This document shows positions 11,485-23,189 of a stretch of DNA of 64,000 nt, piece after piece. Numbering within the stretch: position 1 is the first letter of the stretch; every line of letters starts with the position of its first letter. The position numbers and the translations under genes were made by a program. The notes beneath the pieces are model-generated. The model was not told where the DNA came from. It did not search any database and worked only from the letters and a program-made list of their open reading frames with translations. Source of the stretch: Platerodrilus igneus (taxonomy: Eukaryota > Arthropoda > Insecta > Coleoptera > Lycidae); NCBI GenBank assembly GCA_036346225.1, contig JARFIW010000905.1:868001-932000 (forward strand), in the 5' to 3' direction.

Positions 11485-12075
11485 GGATAAATCAATGACG
11501 AAGAAAGTAACTGCACTTAAACATGATGATTATTATAAGCAACTACAAGTATTGGGTGGGCAATATTCTCGAATAATGGTAATTGCGTAAAAGTATTTAC
11601 TGGAAAACTATTATTTTGGCAAATGTCTAAGTGTTGGGAGATTTTGGTAACTACAGGCTGCTTAACCCTTTTCAATGAATCTCGGTGAAATAAAGCATAA
11701 AATTAGAAAACAATAGAAAGGGAACCGAGCTGTATTGCTGTGTGAGAATTTCAGGGAACTATGTAGGTTAGTTTAGAAAATAAATAAGTGAAGGCACGCA
11801 GTTTTGAGACGGAAAACCCAATGACGAAAAAATAGGCGCAGATAAATCTGATGATTATCGTAAACAACTACAGGTGTTGGTTGTGAAATATCTGCAACTA
11901 ATGTTGACTGTGCGAAAAGATATATTGCAAAAAATATTAAATCGGTAAATGTCAAGTGCTGGGGGAACTTGGCAGCCACAGGTTGCTTACCCCCCTTCAC
12001 AACCACTGAATGTTGGAGAAATCTGGTATATAATTGTAAACCAATAGAAGGGGACCGAACTGCATCTAACAAGAA
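11485..12075 (+). repeat. Diverged tandem duplication, unit about 328 bp
   Basis: Two direct copies, about 11490-11745 and 11815-12072. CAATGACGAARAAA begins at 11493 and again at 11819 (offset 326); CAATAGAARGGRACCGARCTG recurs near 11711 and 12041 (offset 330). Inner blocks such as AAATGTCWAGTGYTGGGRGA also pair. Divergence is moderate. I do not recognise the unit; it is not part of the LINE coding region. Confidence 0.72.
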
Positions 12076-12401
12076 AGAACAGCGCCTATGATGAAAGACA
12101 ACAAACAGAACAAAAAGTTGTTGTAAGCATATGTGTGGAGCACAGCACAAACAGTATGCCTATGAAATACGGGCAGTCTGAAAAGCAGACAGAAGAAAAG
12201 TAGCAGCCTTTGAAGTGCCGTGCTTCCTCCCAATAAGAATTTATTGAATGCTATGGGAGGAACGAGTATTTTCATGAATTCTAATTCTAGTTCTTAACCC
12301 TTTAGTACGATATTTGCGACTTATCATATTTGCTAAAAAACAACAATATTTCAAATTAAATTTTGCCAAAATTTTAATCGAACTACTACTTTAGCAAATA
12401 T

Positions 12402-12404
<3 letters not shown>
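12076..12404 (+). other. No feature recognised
   Basis: AT-rich sequence between the tandem duplication and the first TA array. Nothing identifiable was found; the overlapping minus-strand open frames look like chance. Confidence 0.4.

Positions 12405-12480
<76 letters not shown>
12405..12480 (+). repeat. (TA)n array 1
   Basis: Slightly interrupted TA dinucleotide run. TAL1 begins exactly at its right edge. Confidence 0.95.
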
Positions 12481-14297
12481 TGCTGTGGTTCCGGGGATTA
12501 AAGGTTTAAGAATCGAGAATGAGTCATTAAATACTTTTCAAAATAAAAGGTTTACAACAAAAAAAATTTTATTACCCTGGTTTTTGCTTCAAAATATCTT
12601 CGCAGCTTCCCTGGCTAGCTCAGCTGGGCCTCCTCTCGGATACCTAAATTTACAATCATTTTTCCTTCCCGCTTACACACCATTCAATAAAATCAAGAAA
12701 TAATACAACAATCATACAATCTTTATTTACCGCTATTTACAAACAATTATTCACAGATATTTACAGTTTGGTACACTAATTACAACTCAATAAGTGATAT
12801 TTTTGTAAAGTCCGTGTTTTAAAACTTTAATTGCAAACACATTTAATACAACAAGAGTAAATGGGCCCCAAATAATACTCTATATTTATTGCACACTGGA
12901 ATATGGTGAGCTCATAATAACCCAGTTTATTAATGTATACCTTTTTACTTTGCATATAATTACTACAAAATTAACAACCCATGTACGCTTAACAATCCAA
13001 TTTAAATTCATAATGAAATTTAGTAAGCTTTACATACACCTTTTTTTCAATATTTAAAATACTCTAATAATTGTTAAGTACACGTATCTTTTTCGATACG
13101 TTATATTAACCATAAATAACCCCAATGTTCACTCACACATCACAAATAATTTCACAAGTTTATCAGATAACAGAAAATACAAATGAGTTATCTGGAAAAT
13201 ACTTCAAGCCTTTCACCTCCTTGGGATGATGCTGTATCCTCCAGAATCCCTTGGCTTTGTGATTATGCGCTCTGATCCTCCAGATTTTTATAGATAATAA
13301 CCAAGCGCCTTGCTACCAATTACCATACCATCACCGCATACAAATTCACGTACATTATACTTTTGTTTATTTATTTATTGGCTTGTTATGGTATTAGTTG
13401 GACCTCGGTTAATTTAATTCACTCGACACTACACCCGTTAATAACTACAAGGCCTCAACTTACCAGGATATGAGTGCTAATACTATTGTTACTAAATTAT
13501 GCAATTTTTGAATACTCATAAGCGTCTGTTGATTATTATACGTAGTCTAAAGCGATAAAAATACCAAACGAATCAAAAGAGCGATCAGAATACAAAGAGG
13601 ACGCTATTAATTCTTTTATAGTATTTATACAATTCAAAATGCACCTTTCGGCCACACTTTACGCGAAATACTTAATTTAAAATAATACTTCAGCAAATTT
13701 TAATCTAACTGACTTAAAGCTCTCAGAAATTTACCTCATGGACACACAATTTAATCCGAAAAAGCGCATTCACCTGTCGCGTGTTTGTCCGTTGTAAAAC
13801 TATCTATTTCAACCAATGATACAGTTCTGTGTCGTCATAAAACTCCGCCTGTAATATTTTATCTCTGTCTTATGCATATTAGATGTCGCGTTCCAAACCC
13901 CACTTGAGTCATATAAAATTGATATTGCTGACCGCGTCCACGTGGATTGAATACGTGCGTTTTGAAACCAATGCTTTTATATCCGTCTTTATCCGTAGCA
14001 TATTATTGATCGTGCATCTCCTCTTTTCTTTAAGAAACTTTGTTATTTTGTTTATTCGAAGCAACTGACGGTTGGAAATATTTTCTTTGAAGTCCACTTT
14101 ATTATGCATACAAATTCGATGAAGGTAACCTTTTCAAACATGCAGGTGTTCTTAATTATCGACCTTTTGAAATAACAATTCTCGGAGCTTATTTTCACGG
14201 TATTCGATACAACTGATGTCTTCGCTTGTTACAACGAACCTTTTGCCTTGGGATTATCGATTTTCTTTACCCGGGTGTTTCTTAATGCTGCTACACG
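12481..14297 (-). repeat. TAL1 putative solo LTR, first segment (minus orientation)
   Basis: Begins TGCTGTGGTTCC directly after the TA array; on the minus strand this is the ...CCACAGCA end. It resumes at 23194-23424 after the Gypsy A insertion. It is homologous throughout to TAL4: for example GGCTAGCTC at 12613, TGGAATATGGTGAGCT near 12900, TCTTATGCATATTWGATGTCGC near 13868 and ACATGCAGGTGTTC near 14140. There is no coding potential. I interpret it as the solo LTR of the TAL3 type because of TG..CA ends, size (about 2.05 kb without the insert) and shared subterminal motifs. A TIR-bearing DNA element is the alternative. Confidence 0.6.
14294..14297 (+). repeat. Target-site duplication of Gypsy A, left (CACG)
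   Basis: CACG precedes the 5' LTR, and CACG at 23190-23193 follows the 3' LTR. A 4-bp duplication fits Gypsy integrases. Confidence 0.92.
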
Positions 14298-14792
14298 AGT
14301 TATGTATCCCCCAATTACCTATATATATTGATATATTGAATCTAATAGGAATTATTAGAAATTGTTAAATTAAAGTATAAGTTCAATGCAACATTGTAAC
14401 ACAAGGATAACCCAGAGAGGTTATCGACAGTTCATGAGAACGGAATGCAGCTTTGCATCTGTGAGGGCAGTGATACGGCAGGTGGCAGGTCACAGGCGGT
14501 CAACATACCGCAGTTACTTAGAATTAAGTTGTTACATTGTAATAATTAAGAGAAACGCAGACATGAGATCTGCAGGTTCCCACAAGCCGTGTGAGGGGCA
14601 GGTATTAAAAAAAAGCCCGGGAGCTCAATGCCCGGCAGTCAGTCTTCAAACTCCATACTTCGTTGTTTGAGCTACTCACCTGTACAATTAATTAATTTTT
14701 TATAAAGTTATTATGTACAAATTTCAAATATATTTTTGTTAAAGTATCAATGTGTTTTTAAAAAACCAGCTCCAAAAGCCCGAACTTTAACT
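14298..14792 (+). repeat. Gypsy A 5' LTR
   Basis: 495 bp. It carries the initiator-like TCAGTC at 14639-14644. The TATA region upstream is TATTAAAAAAAAG, whereas the 3' LTR still has TATTATAAAAAG, so the promoter copy that drives the element looks damaged. A 94-codon open frame inside is also present in the other LTR and is not a gene. Confidence 0.93.
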
Positions 14793-14808
14793 GGCGCAGT
14801 CGTAACGG
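14792..14808 (+). other. Gypsy A primer-binding site
   Basis: TGGCGCAGTCGTAAC starts at the last base of the LTR. TGGCGCAGTCG complements a tRNA-Ser-type 3' end and is the primer type remembered for 17.6/297. Confidence 0.7.
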
Positions 14809-16369
14809 ATGTCAAAAGGGCACTGAGAATCCAAAAAGCGGAAGATTGGTGACCAAGAATTTTAATTCGAAATTTTGGCAGAACCCAAACCAAGTTGGAG
14901 GAAGAACAAGCATAGTCTAAATCCAGCAACAAACCAAGTTGGACAAAGAACAAGAATCGTCTAAGGTCAACAAACAAACCAAGGTGGACAAGATACAGAA
15001 TCGATCGAACCCACCAAAGAAACAGATGAAATTAATGTAAGTTCATTTCCATAATTTTTTTTTAACCAAAAAATATAATTGATATATGCTAGTATTATAA
15101 TTATTGATTACCATTTATTTATCATTGTTTATGAATTTATTCTTATGAATATTGTTTTGAAAATAATTTCAAAGTGAATTATTTCCAAAAAAAACGAGAC
15201 CTTATTTTAAGAAAGTATTAACTTATGAGACGAATGTTAAAGAGATATTTTTTCTTTAAAAAGCAAATAAGAATTGAATTTAAAAAGAGATTTTCTTTTC
15301 AAAAGTAAATGAGAATTAATATTAAGAGATCCTTACCATAATAAATAGAACGAACTCAAAAATAATCCAAAAATAAACAGGCGCACATTCACTAACACCA
15401 AAATAAGAAACATCAACAAGCGCGATTAAAAAAAAAAACGTTTTCAATCCGGCAAACTAAAAACACAGAACGCAATTTAATTTCAAAGCTAATTCGAACA
15501 AACAGTACGGAACGATTATTAAAACCATTGACCTCTATAATACTGAATAAATCACAAGAACATTCTGCATTAACTAAAAATACGGTAACTTAAAACCACC
15601 CAAGAAAACAAAGCTCGCATCTTTTTTACACTTAGAACCTCAGAGAAGTGCAATAACTTTCAACTTTCAGTACTAAAGCAATTTGCATCATACACGGGAT
15701 AATAAAAGCGACGCAGTTTCTACATTAATACCTACAATCCATAAAAGCGTGTACAATTGCAACAAAATCTAAACGTCTTTCAATTAATTAATCAACAATA
15801 AAGTGCATTATTCCAATACGAATACAGAATAACGCTAAACGTTATAAAACGCTCATAATTACGCCTGAAACTAGCATTACGGGAGATTCAATTACAAGTC
15901 AAGCAACACCGAGATATCTAAAAATAAAACTAGACGTAACACCTTATGCAAAGTACGGAAAGTAATTCCTATAATTTCTATTAACACCTGTAAGTGTTAA
16001 TAATCTCAACAAGTATAGTCATATGTACGCAATTACCTCGACGTACGTGACAAAGTAACAAAGATTACATCCTTTAGTATTCAATTTCAACAATAGAGTA
16101 CAAAAGTAATTAACCTCAGGTCATAATTACGCAACTCAGTAAAACCCACGGAAAGATTATTAGTTACGAGTTAACAGAACTAAAACAACGCTAAGCGAGA
16201 ATAAACCCATCCATTTCAGATTCCTTAAGAAATATAAATCAAAAGCCGCATAAAAACAAGCAAATCCAGACTACGGTAATTAAATTCAACATTATTGAAT
16301 ACAGATCTCACAAGTACATCACCGCACTGTGTAATTAAATAGAAATAACAGCGACTACGATTTTAAAAA
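14809..16369 (+). other. Gypsy A leader with short repeats and a splice-donor-like site
   Basis: Long A-rich leader. Three tandem units of about 48 nt with the core CCAAGKTGGA lie at about 14886-15005. They end in a perfect donor-like AAT/GTAAGT at 15037-15042. The same arrangement is kept in element B (donor complement at 54886-54891). In errantiviruses env mRNA is made by splicing from the leader, so this may be that donor; the acceptor was not identified. Confidence 0.5.
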
Positions 16370-16830
16370 TAACTTGACGCAATCCAAACGTAAAATTAAT
16401 AAATCCAAACCCAAAATCAACATTACAAGTACGAAATTAATCTCAAATTTTTACCAATTTTCATTTCCACAATCTAAACTTAAAATTAATAAATCCAATA
16501 CTACAAGTACGAAATTAATCTCAATTTTACCAAATTTTTATCCACCCAATCCAAACTGAAAATTAACAAATTCAAATCAAAAATAACGCTGAAAAATAGC
16601 ATAATAAGTCTCAACCTTTACAAAATTCGAAATTACTTAATCCAAAAGAAAATTTAAAAAACCAAAGCAAAAATAACGTCACAAATAGCAAACCAACCCC
16701 AATTTTTACAAAATTTGAAATTTTACAACCCAAACGGAAAATTAATAAATCCGAAGCAAAAGTAACATTACAAATAGCGAAATAAAGCTTAATTCAAAAA
16801 TTTTTTTTTGAAATTTCCAAAAATCGAAAA
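16370..16830 (+). repeat. Leader tandem repeats upstream of gag, Gypsy A
   Basis: Five degenerate copies of a 72-96 bp unit. Starts are marked by AATCYAAACKKAAAATTAAT-like blocks near 16382, 16474, 16546, 16642 and 16730. Each is followed by CAAAAATAACRTYACAAATAGC and an AATTTTTACAAAATT block. The same array occurs in element B. Confidence 0.75.
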
Positions 16831-16845
16831 CAACCCTTAACCAAC

Positions 16846-18033
16846 ATGAGTAACACAGACTTACGTCTCTATTTAGAGACAATACAGACGTTCGATGGCA
16901 CGCAGGCCCATCTTTCAAATTTCATTGGAGCATGTGAAATGTTCCTAAAAACTTTTTACAAACCCGGAGATGACGCAAGAAATTCATTGCTTATACGCTT
17001 AGTAATAAGTAAACTAGCCGGAAGGGCACTAACCTTAATCGCCAGTAGGGACGACTTACAGGAATGGGACCAGTCTAAACAACTACTAATTGCATATTTT
17101 GGGGACGAACGTAATATAAAATGCCTGGTACGAGACCTAATAAACCTTAGAATGGAACACAATCAATCCCCCTACCAATTCGGAATGAAATGCCAAGATG
17201 TGAGAAGTTTAATTTTAACCAAACTAAAAATCGAAGAACCCGATCAAAACGTTAGACATTTAAAAACAAAAATGTATGACGAAATGGCACTAGACACATA
17301 CATAAACGTTTTACCAGAACGACTATCGGATAAAATCAGATTCCAACGACCCCAAAATCTAGAAGAAACTATGAGCCTAGTAATAGAAGAAGAAAATGTA
17401 ATGTATTACCGCAACAGACTATACAATCCCAACGGGAATAAAAGTTATTCACCCATAAAAACCATACAAGCTACAAGACAAACAATCCCTCAACATAAAT
17501 TCACACCCTTTAACGCACAAACAAATCAACCGCGAAGTAATAACCCAAGTTTTAACAATACAAACTTTAATAATCAATTTAAACATTTTTCAAAACCAAA
17601 ATTTAACCCAACTTTTACGAAACCCGCATTCCAACCGAGATTCAATCAAAACCTAAACCAACAAAGACCGGTATTCAACGCAAACCCCAATAGAAATACA
17701 CCAATGACTAATACTCATAACAACCCTAACAATTATTACAAACCAACACCAATGGATACCTCATCTGGTAACACCAGACAAAACACAAAAATAACACATA
17801 TCCGACCAAACCCTCATCAGAAACGTAATTTTACATCGGAAGAATTATTTCATCAAGAAATAGAAAAATTTGACACTGACCAGAATAATTACATTGAGAC
17901 ACCTACGAACAATGAAACAAACCATGCAGAAACTTACGAACGTGACGAACAATACGAAACTTACGAGGAGTATGATGAAGAAAACTCGAATTCAAATTTT
18001 CACATGGACCCATTCATAGACAACCAAACTTAA
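16846..18033 (+). CDS. gag: Gag of Gypsy A, intact 395 codons
   Basis: ATG at 16846 (MSNTDLRLYLETIQTFDG), stop at 18031-18033. The N-terminal half (about residues 1-185) is a helical capsid-type region with features such as LIRLVISKLAGRALTLI and LIAYFGDERN, as in gypsy-group Gag. Residues about 200-300 are rich in Asn, Gln, Pro and Phe; the tail (about 345-385) is acidic with many Glu, Tyr and Asp. No CCHC knuckle is present, which is common for 17.6-like Gag. It forms the virus-like particle core. Its end overlaps the pol frame by about 12 nt. Confidence 0.9.
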   Translation: MSNTDLRLYLETIQTFDGTQAHLSNFIGACEMFLKTFYKPGDDARNSLLIRLVISKLAGRALTLIASRDDLQEWDQSKQLLIAYFGDERNIKCLVRDLINLRMEHNQSPYQFGMKCQDVRSLILTKLKIEEPDQNVRHLKTKMYDEMALDTYINVLPERLSDKIRFQRPQNLEETMSLVIEEENVMYYRNRLYNPNGNKSYSPIKTIQATRQTIPQHKFTPFNAQTNQPRSNNPSFNNTNFNNQFKHFSKPKFNPTFTKPAFQPRFNQNLNQQRPVFNANPNRNTPMTNTHNNPNNYYKPTPMDTSSGNTRQNTKITHIRPNPHQKRNFTSEELFHQEIEKFDTDQNNYIETPTNNETNHAETYERDEQYETYEEYDEENSNSNFHMDPFIDNQT

Positions 18034-21000
18034 TAAATTAAATAATATAAATCACTTAGTATTACCATACATAGAAATACCCCACGCCAAATTCAAACTA
18101 TTAATCGACACCGGATCCTCTAAAACATTAATTAGCCCCAGAACCGTACAAAAACATTATTTAGATTATGTAGAAAGAGAACCATTTAAAATTAAAACAG
18201 CCCATCAAACAACACTACACCAATTCGTAGCCAATATACCCTTACCAAGAACATTTAATGTTAAAATGAAACATAAATTTTGTGTATTCGAATTTAACGA
18301 TAAATATGACGGATTAATCGGAATGGACCTTCTAAGAAAATTAGGAGCCAACATTGACATTAAAAATCGCTTATTAAGGACAAAATACGGAAAAATCCCA
18401 ATTAAAATTCAAAACACACAAATTGAACAAAAATACACTATAGAACCCCGAACGGAAAAAAAAATAAAAATCCCAGTAAAATCTAACAAAAATTTAGGAA
18501 TAATAAATCATATGACATTTCAGCAAGGAGTAGAAACCCCAACCGCCTTAGTGCAAATAAAAGACAATTTTGCAACCACAACAATATTAAATTCAAACGA
18601 CTATCCCGTAGAATTATCACTGACAGACCCAATTAACGTAGAAGAACTAAATTTTAACGAAATGGAAATAGACGAAAATTTAGAAAATAATTACAACCCA
18701 ATAGAACATGACGAAATGTTAAGAGAAAATTTAACTAACATCCGCTTTAACACCGATATCAATCAAGAAGAAGAAAGAGCAATTAAGAACTTATGTTTCG
18801 AATACCGCGACATATTCCATTGCGAAGGAATACCATTAACATTCACCAACACAGTAAAACATAATATCGAGTTAACAGACAATAAACCAATCTTTACAAA
18901 AGCATATAGACTACCTCATGCAAGCCAAGAAGAAGCTGACAGACAAGTAGCAGACTTATTAGACCAAGACATAATCCAGCACTCCAATTCACCATGGAGC
19001 AGCCCCGTGTTAGTAGTACCTAAGAAATTAGACGCAACCGGAAAGAGAAAGTACAGAATGGTAATAGATTATAGAAAGTTAAATGAAAAAACGGTAGATG
19101 ACAAATATCCACTACCAAATATTACCGAAAGTTTAGACAAATTAGGCAAATGCCAATATTTTACAACATTAGACCTAGCATCAGGATACCATCAGGTAGA
19201 GATGGAAGAAAAGACATATCAAAACAGCCTTCAGCACACCTAGAGGACATTACGAATACAAACGAATGCCATTTGGATTAAAGAACGCACCCGCTACTTT
19301 CCAGAGAGTCATGGACAATATACTACGAGGAATACACAATGAAAAATGCCTTGTATACCTTGACGACATCATAGTTTATTCCACATCATTGGTAGAACAC
19401 ATAGAAAGATTGAAAGAAGTAATCGAAAGACTTAGACAAGCACATTTTAAAGTACAATTAGACAAAAGTGAATTTTACAAAAGAAGTATCATTTTTAGGA
19501 CATGTAATAACACCCCAAGGAGTAATGCCAAATCCAGACAAAACAAATGCAGTTCTAAATTACCCATTACCAAAAACAAACAAAGAAATTAAAGGATTTC
19601 TAGGACTTAGTGGTTACTACCGCAAATTCATTAAAGGTTACGCTCAGATAACCAAACCCTGACAAATTGTTTAAAAAAGGGAAACAAAATTGAACACACC
19701 CCAGAATTTATTAAAGCCGTAGACAAAATTAAAAACATATTAACAAATCACCCTGTAATAGAATACCCAGACTTTACAAAACCATTTATACTGACGACAG
19801 ACGCATCGAATGTAGCATTAGGCGCAGTATTGAGCCAAGGAAAAGTAGGTAGCGATAAACCTATCAGCTACGCATCCAGAACCCTAAATGAAACTGAACA
19901 AAAATATAGCACTATAGAAAAAGAGTTATTAGCCATAATTTGGGCAACAAAATATTTTAGACCTTATTTATACGGAAGAAAATTTTACATATACACTGAT
20001 CATAGACCACTAGTATGGTTATGCAAACTGAAAGAACCGAATTCAAAATTACAGAGATGGAGAATCAGACTCGAAGAGTATGATTACGAAATTATATACA
20101 AAAAAGGAATTTATAACAACAACGCAGACGCTTTAAGCCGAATCCAACTCAATGCATTAGAAACGGAATCCATTATAAGAAACGTAGACGAAGAAGAAAT
20201 AAGGGAAGATCCAGACGAGAGCGACACAATACATTCGACACAAAACGAAGAACCAAAAAACGCGATTAAAATTTTAAACGAAGCAATCGATATGAAACCC
20301 AACCAATTTATAATAACCGAAGTTTTAAATAACCCCAATCCAGTAAAATATACAAAAGTAGATAATAAAAAGATATATCAAATTCAAATAACTAAAGATG
20401 ATAACGAAGAACAAATAATTAAAATTTTAAAAGAATACACCCCCGAGAAAAAACGATTTTATTTTTATTTCAACACCGAACATTTATATCAAAGATTTTC
20501 AGAATTATACATTAAATTATTCAATAACTCTGGACCTGAACTCATCAGATGTACTAGAAAACTAATAACACTAGACGACCCTGACGAAATAAACGATGTA
20601 ATTAGAAATCAACACGAAGGAAAAACCAACCATCGTGGAATTAACGAAACTATAAAGCAACTTGTAAGACGCTATTATTTTAAAGACATGAAGGACTTGA
20701 CCACAGATTTCATTAACCAATGCGAATTATGTGACAAAGCGAAATACGATAGGAAACCCCCAAAGATACCCTTAATGTTAACCAAAACACCCGACAAACC
20801 ATTTCAAAAACTACATGCCGATACTCTAGTAGTAGAAGCTCAAAACTATCTGACAATTATAGACGCATTTACAAAAATAGGCCAAGCAATACCAATCACA
20901 TCCAAAAATAGCATTGACGTGACCCAAGGATTTTTACAATATTTCACATTTTACGGAACACCCGAATCAATCACTTTAGACAATGGTAGCGAATTTAAAA

Positions 21001-21656
21001 ATGAGACAATACAAAACACGTTAGAACTTCACAAAATAAAAATTCATTTCATAACGGAAAACCACCCTGAATTAAACGGACTAATTGAACGATTACATTT
21101 AACCCTGTTAGAACAAATTTGATTATTAAGAATAAATTATAAAAAGGAACATATAACCAATTTAATGTCATACGCACTAATCGCCTATAATAACACTATC
21201 CACTCATCAACAAATTTTACACCCTTAGAATTAACATTAGGACATTCAGATTCACGAAATCCCTATGACATACACTACAATAAAGAAGTATATCAACAAT
21301 ATGCAAAAGACCACAAAGAAAAATTAAAAATAACTTACGACAAGGTAAAAGATAAATTAGAAAACGATAAAGAACGTATCACCACAACCCGAAACAAAAA
21401 TACCGACTCAAATAAATTTTCAATAGGACAAACCGTATATGAGAAAAACTTTCAAAGCAAGCGACATAAAACAGCACCCAGAAATTTAGGACCATTTAAA
21501 ATTAAGAAAATATCAGATAAAAACATAGCAGTAGTAGACAACGGTAAAATAACTAAATACATTCATTTGAAAAACCTAAGACACCCTGTAATTTCAGATG
21601 GACAATCATCACCCTTACCGTCAACCTCCACCCAGGTAGAACGGACAACCAAATAA
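18020..21656 (+). pseudogene. pol: Pol of Gypsy A: protease, RT, RNase H, integrase, with 3 frameshifts and 1 stop
   Basis: The pol frame opens at 18020, in +1 relative to gag. Protease: LIDTGSSKTLIS near 18100. [12 protein letters not shown] near 19063, [14 protein letters not shown] near 19160, [13 protein letters not shown] near 19266 and the catalytic YLDDIIVYS near 19358. RNase [16 protein letters not shown] near 19800 and YTDHRPL near 19994. Integrase: an HHCC finger ending CELC near 20725, first catalytic Asp in LHADTLVVE near 20812, second in LDNGSEF near 20980, and Glu in NHPELNGLIERLH near 21060. Frameshifts lie near 19215, 19475 and 19660, and TGA at 21120-21122 follows the integrase core. 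The frame then continues to 21656. Confidence 0.93.
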
Positions 21657-21771
21657 TAATATAAAATATAAAAAACAACCCCGGTATACTACCAATTAAA
21701 TTAGACAGTATACAAATTACAATATTTACTCAATAATATCCACCCTTACTTTAACGCAACAAATTTTAGCA

Positions 21772-22627
21772 ACATTAAGAATAACGAAATAATATTTTTT
21801 AGAAATCTAGATAGTAGAAAGTAACAATTAATTATTATCATTTATTTACAAAGATTACTAGCACATACCAAGTAATCATACCCAAAACCAAATTCCTATC
21901 CCTAAATGAACTGAGATATGGTTATACAAACGAAAAATGTACTGAAGTAACACCAAATCAATATTTATGTCAATCGATGACGACAACAACCATTCAAGAA
22001 GACAGCCCTTGTGAAGTACAACTATTAAAATTCTCAAATCATTACGAAAACTGTGAAACCAAACAAGTGCAAATAACTAATATGAAAATTCAAAAAGTTA
22101 CAGATAACAAATGGATAGCCATTTTCCCAACAGAAGTAATAGCAACCATCCACTGCAACCAAGATGAAAATAACCAAGCATTAATCGGAAGCAAACTAAT
22201 TACCCTCAAAGAAGATTGTTATGTGAAATTGAAAGATGAAGTAATCAGAGTTTATCAAGATCCCATAGCAACAAAGAAACTTGCAAACCTACCGGAACTG
22301 CAGTTCAAAATACAACAAGAAGACGAAGAAATAATAAAGAAACCTATGAAGCTAGAGCATCTAGACTTAGACGATCTCAACCACGCCGTGAAATTAGTGA
22401 AAAGGTATAAAGAACAATTAAATGAACTCAAAACGCCAAAGTTACATTATAATAATATAAGTGTTTGGACAATTGTATTGATCATTTTAGTAATTTTTGT
22501 AATCATGTATGTATTATACAAAATGTACCTTAGATATAAGAATGAAGGAAACAGTTCTAGATTTAAGGAAACAAAGAGAAAAAAGGAAACAATAAGCATA
22601 CCATTAGAAACAATGAATTTTAAATGA
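21772..22627 (+). pseudogene. env: Env-like glycoprotein remnant of Gypsy A (C-terminal part)
   Basis: Third ORF position between pol and the PPT. The N-terminal part is gone: sequence shared with element B starts only near 21772. The readable frame includes VIIPKTKFLSLNELRYGYT near 21870-21925 and an ATG-initiated 216-codon frame at 21977-22627. It has a Cys-containing ectodomain region, a predicted membrane segment (VWTIVLIILVIFVIMYVLY) near residue 160-180 and a basic tail. This is the layout of errantivirus Env, a membrane fusion-type glycoprotein. In this copy it is truncated and presumably inactive. Confidence 0.75.
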
Positions 22628-22686
22628 ATTTAAATAATGAATTTTATGTATTTAAAAATTAAGAAAAACCTTAATTTTTTATTTAC

Positions 22687-22695
22687 GGTGGGAGG
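22687..22695 (+). other. Gypsy A polypurine tract
   Basis: GGTGGGAGG directly before the 3' LTR; primer for plus-strand DNA synthesis. The same tract borders the LTR of element B. Confidence 0.85.
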
Positions 22696-23189
22696 AGTTA
22701 TGTATCCCCCAATTACCTATATATATTGATATATTGAATCTAATAGGAATTATTAGAAAATGTTAAATTAAAGTATAAGTTCAATGCAACATTGTAACAC
22801 AAGGATAACCCAGAGAGGTTATCGACAGTTCATGAGAACGGAATGCAGCTTTGCATCCGTGAGGGCAGTGATACTGCAGGTGGCAGGTCACAGGCGGTCA
22901 ACATACCGCAGTTACTTAGAATTAAGTTGTTACATTGTAATAATTAAGAGAAACGCAGACATGAGATCTGCAGGTTCCCACAAGCCGTGTGAGGGGCAGG
23001 TATTATAAAAAGCCCGGGAGCTCAATGCCCGGCTGTCAGTCTTCAAACTCCATACTTCGTTGTTTGAGCTACTCACCTGTACAATTAATTAATTTTTTAT
23101 AAAGTTATTATGTACAAATTTCAAATATATTTTTGTTAAAGTATCAATGTGTTTTTAAAAAACCAGCTCCAAAGGCCCGAACTTTAACT
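22696..23189 (+). repeat. Gypsy A 3' LTR
   Basis: 494 bp. TATAAAA at 23004-23010 and a TCAGT initiator at 23036-23040 have core-promoter spacing. Followed by TSD CACG at 23190-23193. Confidence 0.93.

Larger units (their letters stand above)
14298..23189 (+). mobile_element. Gypsy element A (17.6/297-like errantivirus group), 8.9 kb
   Basis: Complete LTR-to-LTR element in TAL1. LTRs of 495 and 494 bp begin AGTTATG and end TTTAACT, the AGTTA...AACT pattern of the 17.6/297/gypsy group. They differ at only about 8-10 sites, so the insertion is fairly recent. Order: LTR, PBS, 2-kb leader, gag, pol (protease, RT, RNase H, integrase), env remnant, PPT, LTR. Pol has three single-base frameshifts and one stop, and env lacks its N-terminal part. 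A relative (element B) lies at 47376-55736 on the other strand. Confidence 0.95.

Noticed and set aside
12481..14297. TAL1 as a TIR-type DNA transposon or MITE
   Set aside because: The termini could be read as TIRs, but TG..CA ends and the link through shared motifs to the TAL3 LTR make a solo LTR more likely. Kept as the alternative in the entry.
14386..14670. 94-codon open frame beginning MQHCNTRITQRG, repeated at 22784
   Set aside because: It lies inside the R/U5 region of both Gypsy A LTRs and is duplicated because the LTR is; not conserved as a frame in element B.
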